From assembly GCF_041154745.1 (NCBI RefSeq), contig NZ_AP031573.1:3720001-3784000 (forward strand): DNA of 64,000 nt. Reading direction: 5' to 3'. Positions 45,941-54,206 of this stretch are shown here, piece after piece (the first letter of the stretch is position 1; each line of letters opens with the position of its first letter). Made by a program: the position numbers and the translations under genes. The notes under the pieces were generated by a model, which was given only the letters and a program-made list of their open reading frames with translations, ran no database searches and had not been told where the DNA came from. The stretch comes from Flavobacterium sp. CFS9. Lineage in GTDB: Bacteria; Bacteroidota; Bacteroidia; Flavobacteriales; Flavobacteriaceae.

Positions 45941-46012
45941 TTCGACTCCGCTCAGACAGACACTTTCGACTCCGCTCAGGCAGATGCTTTCGACTCCGTT
46001 CAGCAAGACACG
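45941..46012. repeat. 24-bp tandem repeat, three copies
   Basis: Units start at 45941, 45965 and 45989, each beginning TTCGACTCCG(C/T)TCAG followed by a variable nine-base tail. The core equals the single repeats near 22813 and 34987. Confidence 0.85.
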
Positions 46013-46035
46013 CTTTTATGGATCAGATTTAGGTA

Positions 46036-46081
46036 AAAAAAACAAATTCCAAACACTACCTAATTGTACCGTTTGGAATTT
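46036..46081 (-). terminator. hairpin terminator of the DUF6048 gene
   Basis: Stem AAATTCCAAAC / GTTTGGAATTT with a 16-base loop; on the minus strand the stem is followed by a T-run. Confidence 0.8.
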
Positions 46082-46106
46082 GGAATTTTTTAAATATTGG
46101 AATTTA

Positions 46107-46928
46107 TTATTTTTTAATAGTTTCCTTTTTTATTAGTTCAGGAATAATTGTCTTTTTCTTGTAAAGCGGAATGAAATAAGAAACAGTATAGTTAAAACCA
46201 ATTCCGAAACTACCATCATACGTTCTGTTGAAACCCGGAATATAAAGGTTATCAAATCCGGAAGGTTTTTGATTGGCCGCCAATAGTTTAAGCTGAACTC
46301 CAAAACCAACAAATACATTATTAAAAACTTTTGCTTTTACACCCAATGCTACTTCAAGCCAGCCTGCAGTAAGACCATTGTATTTCTGACCGGAAACAAT
46401 TGCCGGCTGTTCTCCCCAGTAAGGATTTGGGTTGTAAATTTTATAGGTATTCAATTGTTGGCTAAAAGTACTGAAACCGCCTCGAAGTCCAATGGTGATT
46501 AAATTTTCCATATCCAGCCAGTTTTGGTATAAATTGTAATCAAAACCTCCTTTGATATAAGTTCCGGTAGTGGTAGTGTTTAATCGGTCATCGTCGGTAG
46601 TTTTGTCTTCAAAACCAAGTTCGGCAGCCAGATAGTATTTTTTGGTCAGACGAAAATCACCGGTAACTTCAATACCTTTGTAGTTATTGTCGTACAATCC
46701 ACGAGTTAATTTGTACAAATCTACACCCACACGAAGTCCGTAACGATCCGTTTTGATGCTATCCAGTTTAGTTTCCTTAACAGCAGGTTTAGCGGCCTGA
46801 GCTTTCGGTTTTGTTTTTTCGATCTCTTTAGGTACAGCTGTGTCCGATGTTTCCTGAGCCTGACTCAGGAATATTGAAAACAGGAGACAAAAACTATAGA
46901 TATATTTCAATGTGTGTTTCATTTTCAA
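46107..46928 (-). CDS. DUF6048 family outer-membrane-type protein
   Basis: The 273-residue product has a signal peptide (ending FLSQAQ), a Lys/Ala/Pro linker (about 27-55) and a barrel-like C-terminal region of alternating beta-strands (RLTKKYYLAAELGFED through FNYTVSYFIPLY). It matches DUF6048 as I recall it. The start overlaps the DUF6452 gene by 35 bases; a second ATG six bases in is also possible. Probably acts at the outer membrane; function unknown. Confidence 0.82.
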   Translation of the reverse strand: MKMKHTLKYIYSFCLLFSIFLSQAQETSDTAVPKEIEKTKPKAQAAKPAVKETKLDSIKTDRYGLRVGVDLYKLTRGLYDNNYKGIEVTGDFRLTKKYYLAAELGFEDKTTDDDRLNTTTTGTYIKGGFDYNLYQNWLDMENLITIGLRGGFSTFSQQLNTYKIYNPNPYWGEQPAIVSGQKYNGLTAGWLEVALGVKAKVFNNVFVGFGVQLKLLAANQKPSGFDNLYIPGFNRTYDGSFGIGFNYTVSYFIPLYKKKTIIPELIKKETIKK

Positions 46929-47439
46929 GTTCGATATTAAACTTCTTTACAAAAATTTGTTTTATCCATAATCCGTCACCTCCGGAATCAGTACGTACAA
47001 AAGGACCTATTTCAGGAAGAGTAAAAATGGTTTTGAAACCACAGGCTCTTGACACATAAACATCCTGATGTGTATAGTTAAATGTTATACGATCAGTGTT
47101 TCTTGCAGCAGGATTGGTGCTCTCAGAGTTATAAACAAGATCATAAGTGGTGGTGTTTTTGTCTGTTCTCAAGGGTATTGAGATTGTATTCGAATTGGTT
47201 ACATATCTTAAAGGATTCGTTTCGTCAGTTATGCTTTTGTTGAAAACAATTCCTTTACTTTCTCCTTCTCCGGTTACTTTTAGATTTATTACATTTTCTT
47301 TTACAGTAGGCTCGGCATCTTTATAAAATGTAATCACCAGCCGTGGGGTAGTAGGCGTGTTGGCATCGCAGATGTCATCTTTTTCACAGCTGGACAGACC
47401 AAAGGTGAAAATTAGTAAAAGAGAGATTATTTTTTTCAT
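46894..47439 (-). CDS. DUF6452 family lipoprotein
   Basis: The 181-residue product has a lipoprotein signal (MKKIISLLLIFTFGLSSCEK, Cys at about 18) and a beta-rich domain. The Cys-containing motifs ICDANTPTTPRLVITFY and SRACGFKTIF are typical of DUF6452. It lies 12 bases after the rlmD stop and overlaps the DUF6048 gene, so these three are probably one transcript. Confidence 0.82.
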   Translation of the reverse strand: MKKIISLLLIFTFGLSSCEKDDICDANTPTTPRLVITFYKDAEPTVKENVINLKVTGEGESKGIVFNKSITDETNPLRYVTNSNTISIPLRTDKNTTTYDLVYNSESTNPAARNTDRITFNYTHQDVYVSRACGFKTIFTLPEIGPFVRTDSGGDGLWIKQIFVKKFNIELENETHIEIYL

Positions 47440-47451
47440 TTAGATATTTTG

Positions 47452-48864
47452 TTATCGAAGTTCTAAAAGTACAACATTTTCGACATGGTGTGTTTGCGGA
47501 AACATATCAACCGGTCTAACACGGGTTACTTTGTATTTTTCGTCCATTAAAGCTAAATCACGTGCCTGAGTTGCTGAATTACAGCTCACATAAACGACTT
47601 TTTTAGGAGCAATCTTCAAAATTTGATCAACAACCGCAGCATGCATACCGTCTCTTGGTGGATCTGTAATGATCACATCCGGTTTTCCGTGCTGAGCGAT
47701 AAAAGCTTCATTGAAAACAACTTTCATGTCACCAACAAAAAACTCACAATTGGTAATATTATTGCGCTCTGCATTTGCTTTAGCGTCTAAAATCGCTTCA
47801 GGAACACTTTCTACACCAATTACTTTTTTCGCCTTTTTTGAGACAAATTGCGCAATAGTTCCCGTTCCGGTATACAAATCATATACCGTTTCGTTTCCGG
47901 TAAGACCTGCGAAATCGCGTGTTATTTTGTATAGTTCGTAGGCTTGATCTGAATTAGTCTGGTAGAAAGATTTAGCATTGATGCTGAATTTTAAACCTTC
48001 CATTTCTTCCAGTATATAGTCTCTTCCTTTATAAAGTTTGATATCCTGATCGTAAATGGTATCGTTTTGTTTCCCGTTTATCACGTATTGTAATGAGGTA
48101 ATCTGTGGAAACTTCTCGTAAAGGTGATCCAGAATCAATTCGCGGTTTTTTTGATCGTCTTCAAAAAACTGGATCAAAACCATAATTTCACCTGTAGATA
48201 CCGTACGAATCATTACCGTTCTCAATAAACCGGAATGCTCTCTTGGATTGAAGAAAGCCATATTGTGCTCGTTCGCAAAAGCTCTGATCTCATTTCTGAT
48301 GGCATTTGAAGGATCTTCCTGTAAATGACATTTTTGAATGTCCAGAATTTTGTCCCACATTTTCGGGATATGGAATCCTAAAGCATTTCGGTTTCCTAAA
48401 TCTTCCGTACTTCCAATTTCTTTCTCAGTTAACCAACGACTGTTAGAAAATGAAAATTCCATTTTGTTTCTGTAGAAAAACTGTTTTTCAGAACCCAAAA
48501 TGGTTTCAAACTCAGGAAGTTCTACTTTTCCGATACGCTGTAAGTGATTTTTTACCTCATTTTGTTTGTAATACAGCTGCTGGCTGTATTTCATATTTTG
48601 CCATTTACATCCTCCACAAACACCAAAATGATCGCAGATTGGTTCGATACGATGCTCTGATAATTCATGAAATTTTACGGCTTTGCCTTCATAATAGGCT
48701 TTTCTTTTCTTAAAGGTTTGTACGTCTACCACATCGCCAGGAACGACATTCGGAATAAAGATTACTTTTCCGTCAGGAGCCTTTGCTACTGATACTCCTT
48801 TTGCTCCTGCATCAAGAACCTGAATTTGATGAAAGACAATTTTGTCTGTATTTTTTCTTCCCAT
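47452..48864 (-). CDS. rlmD: 23S rRNA (uracil-C5)-methyltransferase RlmD
   Basis: The 470-residue product has an N-terminal TRAM domain, the four-Cys iron-sulfur motif in CDHFGVCGGCKWQN (plus a later Cys), and the RumA-type methyltransferase core. Motif I is VYDLYTGTGTIAQF, and the active-site Cys is in VSCNSATQARDL. It makes m5U1939 in 23S rRNA. Length is normal for the family. Confidence 0.92.
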   Translation of the reverse strand: MGRKNTDKIVFHQIQVLDAGAKGVSVAKAPDGKVIFIPNVVPGDVVDVQTFKKRKAYYEGKAVKFHELSEHRIEPICDHFGVCGGCKWQNMKYSQQLYYKQNEVKNHLQRIGKVELPEFETILGSEKQFFYRNKMEFSFSNSRWLTEKEIGSTEDLGNRNALGFHIPKMWDKILDIQKCHLQEDPSNAIRNEIRAFANEHNMAFFNPREHSGLLRTVMIRTVSTGEIMVLIQFFEDDQKNRELILDHLYEKFPQITSLQYVINGKQNDTIYDQDIKLYKGRDYILEEMEGLKFSINAKSFYQTNSDQAYELYKITRDFAGLTGNETVYDLYTGTGTIAQFVSKKAKKVIGVESVPEAILDAKANAERNNITNCEFFVGDMKVVFNEAFIAQHGKPDVIITDPPRDGMHAAVVDQILKIAPKKVVYVSCNSATQARDLALMDEKYKVTRVRPVDMFPQTHHVENVVLLELR

Positions 48865-48868
48865 AGCG

Positions 48869-48876
48869 CAAAAATA
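48869..48876 (-). promoter_or_regulatory. TAnnTTTG -7 element, rlmD, very close to the start
   Basis: Minus strand TATTTTTG ends 4 bases before the start codon at 48864, predicting a leaderless or nearly leaderless message. No clear TTG is seen at the usual distance. Confidence 0.45.
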
Positions 48877-48959
48877 AGGGTTTGTAAACTTTTATAAATT
48901 TAATTTTTAAAATATTTTATCAAATTGCCTAATTTAGTGGTTTAATCAAGTTTAAAAGT

Positions 48960-48967
48960 TAACTTTG
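48960..48967 (+). promoter_or_regulatory. TAnnTTTG -7 element, histidine kinase gene
   Basis: TAACTTTG, 59 bases before the start codon. The nearest TTG (48925-48927) is about 32 bases away, so support is modest. Confidence 0.4.
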
Positions 48968-49026
48968 TTTATAACAATCGCCCCGAATACTGCATTTTTA
49001 TAACCTATTAGTATTGTTGTCCTTAT

Positions 49027-50076
49027 ATGAAGTTGTACCATAATCTGTCTCAAATTGGCTTTTTAAAGAAAAGTTATGCTTTCAAATTTTTGTTTGTTGC
49101 GTTTATTGGTATTCATATCCCTCTGATAGGAATTTTATTCTTTGTACTGTATTACAATCACAGTGTTTCGGCTACCTCAATTTTGATTTTTTCTTTGGTT
49201 ATGACCTTATTAGCGACATTAGTGACGCTTTTGGTTTTGAATCACTTAATAAAACCCATTTCAATAGCCTCGAAAGCCTTAGACGATTACCGACACAATA
49301 GAAGATTATCTATTTTGCCTACAGAATATAGCGATGAGGCAGGTTTACTTTTGTGTAACATTCAGGAATCGATTTATGAATCAGAAAGTTTTATCAATGA
49401 AAAACAGGATTTGATTTATATGCTTTCTCACGATCTGAAAAATTTTGCCGGAAATCCGCAGGGACTGGCGCGATTGATTATAAGTGAAAAACCATCAGAA
49501 TCAGTCCGCCAATTGGCAGAATTGATTTGCGAATCTACCAATTTACAGTTTCGATACATTGAAAACTTTATTAAATTATTGCAGGAACAGGATCGGGTAG
49601 CGAAAGGGAATTTGGAGATCAGAATGATAACCTTTCCTAATATCTTACCTTTTATCAATGAACAGGTTGAACAGCGTCTGATCGATAAGAATATTAAATT
49701 AAGTCTGAATTTAGAACTGGTTGAAGCAAAACTAAGAATTGACGAAGGTTTACTGGTTCAGGTTTTAGTGAATTTGATTAGTAACGCCGTTAAATTCTCT
49801 TATTTTGATAGCGAAGTTAAAGTGAGAATTTATACTGAAGATGGAAAATTCATTGTAACAGTTACGGATAATGGAATTGGTTTTGACAAAAATCAAATTG
49901 ATGAGCTCTTTAAAAAATTCACAAAAATGAGCCGATTGGGTACCGCTAATGAATCTTCGACCGGAATTGGTCTGTATCTCTGTAAAAAAATAATTGAGAA
50001 AAATAAAGGTAAATTAACCGCAACCAGTGAAGGTAGAAACAAAGGCGCTGAATTTAGAATCGAGTTTGAATTGTAA
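49027..50076 (+). CDS. membrane sensor histidine kinase
   Basis: The 349-residue kinase has two transmembrane helices (about 19-43 and 50-71) with almost no sensory domain between them. A short HAMP-like linker follows, then the dimerisation/phospho-His domain with His135 (YMLSHDLKNF), and the ATPase domain with N box LISNAVKFSY, G1 DNGIGFD and G2 STGIGLYLCKK. Its cognate regulator is not adjacent. The receiver-only protein at 4.2 kb is far away and lacks a phosphoacceptor, so it is not an obvious partner. Confidence 0.9.
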   Translation: MKLYHNLSQIGFLKKSYAFKFLFVAFIGIHIPLIGILFFVLYYNHSVSATSILIFSLVMTLLATLVTLLVLNHLIKPISIASKALDDYRHNRRLSILPTEYSDEAGLLLCNIQESIYESESFINEKQDLIYMLSHDLKNFAGNPQGLARLIISEKPSESVRQLAELICESTNLQFRYIENFIKLLQEQDRVAKGNLEIRMITFPNILPFINEQVEQRLIDKNIKLSLNLELVEAKLRIDEGLLVQVLVNLISNAVKFSYFDSEVKVRIYTEDGKFIVTVTDNGIGFDKNQIDELFKKFTKMSRLGTANESSTGIGLYLCKKIIEKNKGKLTATSEGRNKGAEFRIEFEL

Positions 50077-50138
50077 ATTTTGGTTTATTGTTTATTGCTT
50101 GTTATTGAGATTTTTAGATACTGTTTAATATTCTGAAA

Positions 50139-50215
50139 TGTAGCGCTCCGTTGGAGCTCTTTCTTTTCAGGGGATAATTGTGCCATATTTATTTTGCTCC
50201 TTCGGAGCTCAATTC
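50139..50215. repeat. GCTCC mini-hairpin pair
   Basis: Two short palindromes (GCTCC-GTT-GGAGC and GCTCC-TTC-GGAGC) about 58 bases apart. The stem is shared, while the loops and spacer differ. Confidence 0.6.
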
Positions 50216-50235
50216 AGAAAACTTTTTCGTGAAAT

Positions 50236-50296
50236 GATAAATTCGCGTCAATTCGTGTTTTCGCTTTAGCGAATCCGTCTAATCCGCGTTAAAAAT
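50236..50296. repeat. dispersed TTTCGC/GCGAAT repeat, copy 2
   Basis: Contains TTTTCGCTTTAGCGAATCCGT followed by CTAATCCGCG; a related block lies near 22890-22945 (CTTTCGCATGTGCGAATCTGT then ATAATCTGTG). The central palindrome is conserved in both. Confidence 0.6.
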
Positions 50297-50379
50297 GTGA
50301 GAAGTTCTTATGTCGAGTTTATGGCTCTGAATGAATCTTAATTGTTGAATAAAAATCAATTCAGAACCATAAAGCTGTT

Positions 50380-51267
50380 TTAGTCAAATAAATCAGAAGA
50401 CAAATAACGATCGCCACGATCACAAATCACAGCAACAATAACTCCTGATTCCAATTGCTCAGCAATTTTTAAGGCAACGGCTACAGATCCTCCACTGCTC
50501 ATTCCGGCAAAGATACCTTCTTCAAGAGCAAGTCTTTTTGTCATTTTTCTGGCTTCCTCTTCGCTCACATCAATAACAGTATCTACTTTCGAAGCATCAA
50601 AAATTTTAGGTAAATATTCCTGCGGCCATTTTCTAATTCCCGGAATTTGAGATCCGTCACTAGGCTGAGCCCCGATGATTTGAATATTGGAGTTTTTTTC
50701 TTTTAAATAAGTAGAAGTTCCGATAATAGTTCCTGTAGTTCCCATTGCCGAAACGAAATGAGTTACTGTTCCTTCCGTATCGTTCCAGATTTCCGGACCT
50801 GTGGTTTTGTAATGCGCTTTCCAGTTGTCATCATTAGCGAACTGATTTAGCATCAAATAACCGCCCTGAGCAACTTTTTTGTCGGCATAGTCCCTTGAGC
50901 CAATAATTCCTTCACTAGCGGGCGTTAAAATGACTGTGGCGCCATAAGCACGCATCGTTTGAGTTCGCTCTTTTGTAGAATCTTCAGGTAAAACCAATTC
51001 GATTTCAATTTGAAACAATTGTGCGATCATTGCCAGAGCAATTCCCGTATTTCCGCTGGTAGCTTCAATTAGTTTGTCACCTTTTTTAATATCACCTCTT
51101 TCAATAGCCGAAGCAATCATGTTGTATGCCGCTCTGTCTTTTACACTTCCTCCGGGATTATTACCTTCAAGTTTCAGTAAAAGCTTTACATTTTTATTTT
51201 TAACCAAATTGACAGTTTCCATCAATGGAGTGTTCCCAATTAGGTTAAGTAATTTCTGTGGACCCAT
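50380..51267 (-). CDS. cysM: cysteine synthase (CysM/CysK type)
   Basis: The 295-residue PLP enzyme makes cysteine from O-acetylserine and sulfide (or thiosulfate). Conserved parts include the PLP-Lys segment EGNNPGGSVKDRAAYNMI, the substrate loop TSGNTGIALAMIAQ and the phosphate-binding AMGTTGTIIGT. Length and N-terminus fit CysM rather than the longer CysK. It starts one base after the cysE-type gene, so the two form an operon. Confidence 0.92.
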   Translation of the reverse strand: MGPQKLLNLIGNTPLMETVNLVKNKNVKLLLKLEGNNPGGSVKDRAAYNMIASAIERGDIKKGDKLIEATSGNTGIALAMIAQLFQIEIELVLPEDSTKERTQTMRAYGATVILTPASEGIIGSRDYADKKVAQGGYLMLNQFANDDNWKAHYKTTGPEIWNDTEGTVTHFVSAMGTTGTIIGTSTYLKEKNSNIQIIGAQPSDGSQIPGIRKWPQEYLPKIFDASKVDTVIDVSEEEARKMTKRLALEEGIFAGMSSGGSVAVALKIAEQLESGVIVAVICDRGDRYLSSDLFD

Positions 51268-51268
51268 T

Positions 51269-52060
51269 TTATTTTTTTTCTTTTATTTTAACTTCAGTTG
51301 TAGTGGTGTTTAAAACGATTGAATCTTCGGGGATAGATTTAGTGATCCATGCATTTCCGCCTACAATACTGTTTTTACCAATGATAGTTTCACCTCCCAA
51401 AATCGTAGCATTGGCATAAATACAAACGTTTGCTTCTACAGTCGGATGTCTTTTGGCGTTTTTCATTTCTTTGCTAACGCTCAGAGCGCCTAAAGTAACA
51501 CCTTGATAGATTTTCACGTGTTTTTTAATCACAGTAGTTTCTCCAATTACAATCCCTGTAGCGTGATCGATAAAAAAGGGAGAGGCAATCTCAGCCCCGG
51601 CATGAATGTCAGTTCCGGTAATTCGATGCGCGTACTCACTCATCAATCTTGAGAAAAGTAAGAGATCCAGACGATACAATTCGTGACTTAATCGGTAAAT
51701 GGCGATCGCGTAAAATCCGGGATATCCCAAATAAACTTCGTCGATGCTGTTCGATGCCGGATCGTTTTCAAGAATGTATTCGGCGTCCTGATTTAGTTTT
51801 TCCAGAACTCCGGGCAATTTTTCCAAAAAGCGATCCCACATCGCATCACACGAATTTTCAGATTTTTTGCAGGCCAGAACAGCAATTTCTTTAAAACGAA
51901 TCTCCAGTTCTTTGATACTTTCGTCTAAAGCTGCATTTGAATCAAAGAGAGTGTAAAAAAGCTTTTCGGTAAAATCTTCTGTTTTGGTTTTGATGCCATA
52001 ATTTATGCTTGAATGACTTTTTAAAGCTTTTAGGTTTTGTATGATGGAATCTTTTGTCAA
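51269..52060 (-). CDS. cysE: serine O-acetyltransferase
   Basis: The 263-residue enzyme acetylates serine in the first step of cysteine synthesis. After a helical N-terminal domain it has a left-handed beta-helix of hexapeptide repeats with the catalytic residues in TDIHAGAEIASPFFIDHATG and VIKKHVKIYQGVTLGALSV. It is close in form to the EpsC/CysE type. It overlaps no gene but ends one base before the cysM start. Confidence 0.93.
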   Translation of the reverse strand: MTKDSIIQNLKALKSHSSINYGIKTKTEDFTEKLFYTLFDSNAALDESIKELEIRFKEIAVLACKKSENSCDAMWDRFLEKLPGVLEKLNQDAEYILENDPASNSIDEVYLGYPGFYAIAIYRLSHELYRLDLLLFSRLMSEYAHRITGTDIHAGAEIASPFFIDHATGIVIGETTVIKKHVKIYQGVTLGALSVSKEMKNAKRHPTVEANVCIYANATILGGETIIGKNSIVGGNAWITKSIPEDSIVLNTTTTEVKIKEKK

Positions 52061-52250
52061 AATGGTAAAATTGAATGAATACTTAGAAACGCTAAAAGTA
52101 AGGTGTTTTTTGTAAATAAAGGCATGAATTCTACAAAGAAATTTTCTTTTGGAAGTGGTATTTGTGATAAATAAAAGAAATGTAAGCCGCTCTTTTTTAT
52201 GTCATTCTTAAGCAGTTAAATGTGTAAATTAGCAGTTAAAAATTGTAAAA

Positions 52251-52952
52251 ATGAAAAATAACTCCACTTTTAAAAGCGCTATTTCTGATATTTCCTTTCC
52301 TGAAAGCGATAAAATTTATGGAAAATCGATACATGACCCTATTTTAGGATTGATTATTAAAGATCATCCCTCTTTTAGCGATGAGGATTGTATTGCTGTG
52401 AAAGAATTGAATGAATACCGTCAAAGATATATATCGAACTATTTGTCAACGGAAATCGGAGTGCTTTCAGATCTCGAACAAAGCGTTCTTTCTTCGTTAA
52501 AAGAAGACAAATCAATTGTTAGTATTGCGGAAGACGAGCCGGAAACCAGAAATTTAGGTCAGAAGGTAGCAGATCAGGTGGCAGATTTTGGCGGAAGCTG
52601 GACGTTTATTATTTCTTTTATGATTTTTATTATCGTGTGGATCGGCACGAATGTTTATATTTTGGTCAACAAAGGTTTTGACCCTTATCCGTTTATTTTG
52701 CTCAATTTGATTTTGTCTTGTATTGCTGCATTGCAGGCGCCGGTCATTATGATGAGTCAGAATCGCCAGGAAGAGAAGGATCGAAATCGAGCTAAAAAAG
52801 ATTATATGATCAACCTTAAATCGGAATTAGAGATCAGAATGATTCATGATAAAATCGATCATTTGATCATGCATCAGCAACAGGAATTGATCGAAATTCA
52901 AAAAGTTCAAATCGAAATGATGAATGATATTTTAGATAAGATCAAGAAATGA
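52251..52952 (+). CDS. DUF1003 membrane protein
   Basis: The 233-residue product has an N-terminal charged cytoplasmic part (about 1-110), two transmembrane helices (about 115-137, 146-166) and a C-terminal coiled-coil-like tail (KSELEIRMIHDKIDHLIMHQ). The helix pair with the short GFDPYPFILLNLIL loop is the DUF1003 signature. Function unknown. Confidence 0.9.
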   Translation: MKNNSTFKSAISDISFPESDKIYGKSIHDPILGLIIKDHPSFSDEDCIAVKELNEYRQRYISNYLSTEIGVLSDLEQSVLSSLKEDKSIVSIAEDEPETRNLGQKVADQVADFGGSWTFIISFMIFIIVWIGTNVYILVNKGFDPYPFILLNLILSCIAALQAPVIMMSQNRQEEKDRNRAKKDYMINLKSELEIRMIHDKIDHLIMHQQQELIEIQKVQIEMMNDILDKIKK

Positions 52953-53335
52953 TTCTTACAAAATGAGAGGGGGTAAAAGATCCGAAAAGGTTAAAAAGAG
53001 CATTTTCTGGTTGAAGAAAATTAGGGTACTTAGAATGTTGGATTTTGCTTTTTTTTGATGCAAAGAAGGGGAGGAAAGGAGTGGCTTTTGGATTGAATTC
53101 TATTTTGCATTTGATCGAAAATATAATTTCGAAAAAGTAAGAATAAAACAGGGGGGATCTTTTGAATACTGTTACAAAAGAAATACAATTTAATACACTT
53201 CGATGACACCGGTTTTTCCAAATTAAAAGTTTTCTTTTTTCTAAAATCAGGCAAGAATTAATAAAGACAGTTGGAAAGGGGTAGTGTTGCTATTTTAAAG
53301 TTTCCTACTTTTGGACTTTCAATACTTATAAAAAA
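52953..53335. other. gene-free stretch, mostly featureless
   Basis: These 383 bases hold no gene I can support. Only the promoter for the small gene at 53336 is recognised (53287-53313). Confidence 0.55.
53287..53313 (+). promoter_or_regulatory. Bacteroidota-type promoter of the small membrane protein and Smr genes
   Basis: TTG (53287-53289) and TACTTTTG (53306-53313) are separated by 16 bases, with the start codon 23 bases beyond. Confidence 0.65.
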
Positions 53336-53521
53336 ATGAAAGCGTTTAAAATTTTAATAATGATTCTTGCTATTTCGGTTGCGTTATACGAGCAGGTTTC
53401 AGCAGAAAAAAATATCTATATTATGGTAATTGCCATCGCGGTTTTCATGTATGGAATGATGCAGTTGAGTGCAAAAACACCTAGTAAAAATCAAGATAAA
53501 GAAGAGCAGGATGTTGACTAA
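53336..53521 (+). CDS. small membrane protein overlapping the Smr gene
   Basis: The 61-residue product has two hydrophobic segments (about 5-20, 27-44) and a charged C-terminus (KNQDKEEQDVD). I do not recognise the family. Its stop overlaps the Smr start (53511) by 11 bases, indicating translational coupling. Confidence 0.7.
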   Translation: MKAFKILIMILAISVALYEQVSAEKNIYIMVIAIAVFMYGMMQLSAKTPSKNQDKEEQDVD

Positions 53522-54062
53522 AGGAGATAAGGTTTCGGTCTTAGACGAAGCGATAAACGGGACAGTAGTTTCGGTGAAAAACAAGGAAGTTTTGATCGAA
53601 ACTGAGGATGGATTTATGATGACATTTTTTGTCAATGAATTACTTAAAGTGCAAGATTCCAGTAATTTAATGAATTCAATTAAAAGAATTGATTTAGATG
53701 AGATTACAAAAGAGAAAACCGAGCCAAAACCGCGAAGTTTTGTGAAAGAAAAGAAAGATAAACGTGAGATTTCGGCTCCTGAGTTTGATTTACATATCGA
53801 AAAACTGGTTCCAAATAAACGCGGAATGTCTAACTATGATATTTTGACTTTACAGACGGAAACAGCAAAAAGACATATTGAATTTGCGATCAGAAATCGT
53901 ATTCCTAAAATTGTTTTTATTCATGGCGTTGGTGAAGGAATTCTAAAAGCGGAACTTGATTTTTTATTGGGTCGTTACGACGGAATAGATTTTCAGGATG
54001 CTAATTATCAAAAATACGGCTTAGGTGCGACAGAAGTTTATTTTAGACAAAATCAGAAATAG
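53511..54062 (+). CDS. Smr domain protein
   Basis: From ATG 53511 the product is 183 residues: an N-terminal beta-barrel-like part (MLTKGDKVSVLDEAINGTVV) and a C-terminal Smr (small MutS-related) domain with DLHIEKL, IHGVGEG and the ATEVYF ending. Smr domains are nicking endonucleases or RNA-processing factors; this short form resembles the flavobacterial DUF2027/Smr type. An upstream in-frame start at 53469 is open but overlaps the small gene more. Confidence 0.88.
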   Translation: MLTKGDKVSVLDEAINGTVVSVKNKEVLIETEDGFMMTFFVNELLKVQDSSNLMNSIKRIDLDEITKEKTEPKPRSFVKEKKDKREISAPEFDLHIEKLVPNKRGMSNYDILTLQTETAKRHIEFAIRNRIPKIVFIHGVGEGILKAELDFLLGRYDGIDFQDANYQKYGLGATEVYFRQNQK

Positions 54063-54102
54063 GAACTTGTTTCGATCGTAAAACATTAGATTTTGGGCAA
54101 AA

Positions 54103-54164
54103 AAAAGCGTCCGTTTTTCTCTCCAGATTTCTTATGAAATCAGTTCGGAAAACGGACGTTTTTT
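54103..54164. terminator. bidirectional hairpin terminator
   Basis: A long stem around AAAAGCGTCCGTTTT / AAAACGGACGTTTT lies between the converging Smr and lipoprotein genes. Confidence 0.85.
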
Positions 54165-54206
54165 GTAGGAAATTAAACAGGTGTAAACCTGTTTGAAAAT
54201 TGCCTT

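Larger units (their letters stand above)
50077..50379. other. intergenic region with mini-hairpin repeats
   Basis: No credible gene in these 303 bases. There are two short hairpins (about 50141-50161 GCGCTCCGTTGGAGC, and about 50199-50213 GCTCCTTCGGAGC) and a block resembling the repeat near 22890 (50236-50296). Confidence 0.65.

Noticed and set aside
52953..53335. open frame on the minus strand near 53030-53254
   Set aside because: No recognisable domain and the sequence looks like translated intergenic DNA.
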